From assembly GCA_963733845.1 (NCBI GenBank), contig CAVTEM010000001.1, forward strand, positions 62,001 through 126,000: a DNA stretch of 64,000 nucleotides, in the 5' to 3' direction. The notes under the pieces were generated by a model that made no database searches, was not told the origin of the DNA, and saw only the letters and a list, made by a program, of their open reading frames with translations. Shown one piece after another: positions 63,655-64,000 of this stretch (the first letter of the stretch is position 1; each line of letters begins with the position of its first letter). The stretch is from DATFQE01 sp963733845 (GTDB lineage: Bacteria; Actinomycetota; Thermoleophilia; Gaiellales; Gaiellaceae). Made by a program: the position numbers and the translations under genes.

Positions 63655-64000
63655 CCACGTGGACGCGCGGCGAGGGCGGCTGCGCGGTGTTCGTGCTCGT
63701 CGACCACGCCTCCAACGAGGTCTGGTGCGACGCGGCCCGCCGCATGGACCGCTACGCCGCCACCGACCTGCTCCGCGAGGTCTGCGCCGAGCGCTTCGGC
63801 TCGGTCGAGCCAGCGGTCGCCTCCGGGCTCGCGCTCCTCTACGACGGCGGCTCCTGCTTCCGCTCCGGACCACTACCAGGCCGAGATCGACCACCTCGGC
63901 ATGGCCCGCTCGCCCGCCTTCCACTACGAACCCGAGACCAACGGCTGCGCCGAGAAAGCGATCCAGACGCTCAAGGAGCAGATCCTTGGCTCGAGCGCTT
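63655..64000 (+). pseudogene. IS3-like integrase-core transposase fragment, frameshifted, cut by window edge
   Basis: The frame starts without a start codon: TRGEGGCAVFVLVDHASNEVW, then RMDRYAATDLLREVC and GLALLYDGGSCFRS. Near 63865 it shifts and continues DHYQAEIDHLGMARSPAFHYE, PETNGCAEKAIQTLKEQIL. These are the core of an rve/DDE transposase: a catalytic aspartate region, the second aspartate (here YDGG) and the catalytic glutamate in NGCAEKA. The 5' part is missing and joins the conserved cassette flank directly. Confidence 0.8.

Overview
The window is high-GC DNA from an actinomycete-type bacterium. A LigD-type end-joining polymerase, an F420-dependent luciferase-like oxidoreductase, a DivIVA/Wag31-like protein, a BTAD/SARP activator and several large LuxR-type (LAL) regulators all point to Actinomycetota. 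An uncultured soil member of the Thermoleophilia is my guess, not something the sequence proves. Several genes need one to three frameshifts to read through, so either indel errors or real decay must be allowed for.

Left part (1-25.6 kb) is conventional chromosome. It holds a pyrimidine/hydantoin-type catabolic locus: an NMT1-family ABC importer (3508-7190), a dihydropyrimidinase/hydantoinase (7235-8644), an M20 N-carbamoyl-amino-acid amidohydrolase (2221-3471) and an F420-dependent oxidoreductase. About 10 kb further on are an omega-aminotransferase (20096-21448) and an acylating methylmalonate/malonate-semialdehyde dehydrogenase (18509-20039), which would take beta-alanine on to acetyl-CoA. 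Between them lie a carbohydrate ABC importer (9596-14162), a DUF4242 protein, a DivIVA-domain protein with a Pro-Glu tail, a beta-propeller protein with an MFS exporter, and two small 3'-end gene shards. The section ends with a Crp/Fnr regulator, a consensus Crp-like operator and a two-haem cytochrome c, just before an intact tRNA-Ser(CGA) gene at 25585-25673.

Right part (25.6-63.6 kb) is a tandem array of seven cassettes of 3.3-7.1 kb laid end to end downstream of that tRNA. Every cassette ends in a copy of the tRNA-Ser 3' portion (D-arm-like segment to discriminator, without the 5' acceptor strand). These copies end at 28995, 36127, 41132, 47878, 53945, 58411 and 63484. Each is preceded, at a nearly constant distance, by two direct copies of TGTCGCGC(G/A). 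In most cases it is also followed by a second pair of the same 9-mer, so each internal junction looks like a complete phage-type att site with arms on both sides. No recombinase gene is visible anywhere in the array. The cassettes look like non-autonomous integrative modules stacked at one tRNA gene.

Cassette cargo is strikingly themed. Six of seven carry a large signal-sensing transcriptional regulator: a cyclase-ATPase-TPR pseudogene, an HD-GYP/LuxR protein, a SARP/NB-ARC/TPR protein, two LAL proteins and a TPR/LuxR protein. They carry a few small-molecule enzymes (FAD monooxygenases, alpha/beta hydrolases, a methyltransferase, a vanadium-haloperoxidase-like enzyme, an FAD-linked oxidase) and recurring small families (DUF4242 and a conserved exported protein). 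The odd one out, cassette 5, carries a Clp/Hsp100 ATPase and a membrane protein. IS remnants lie in cassette 5 and at the right edge.
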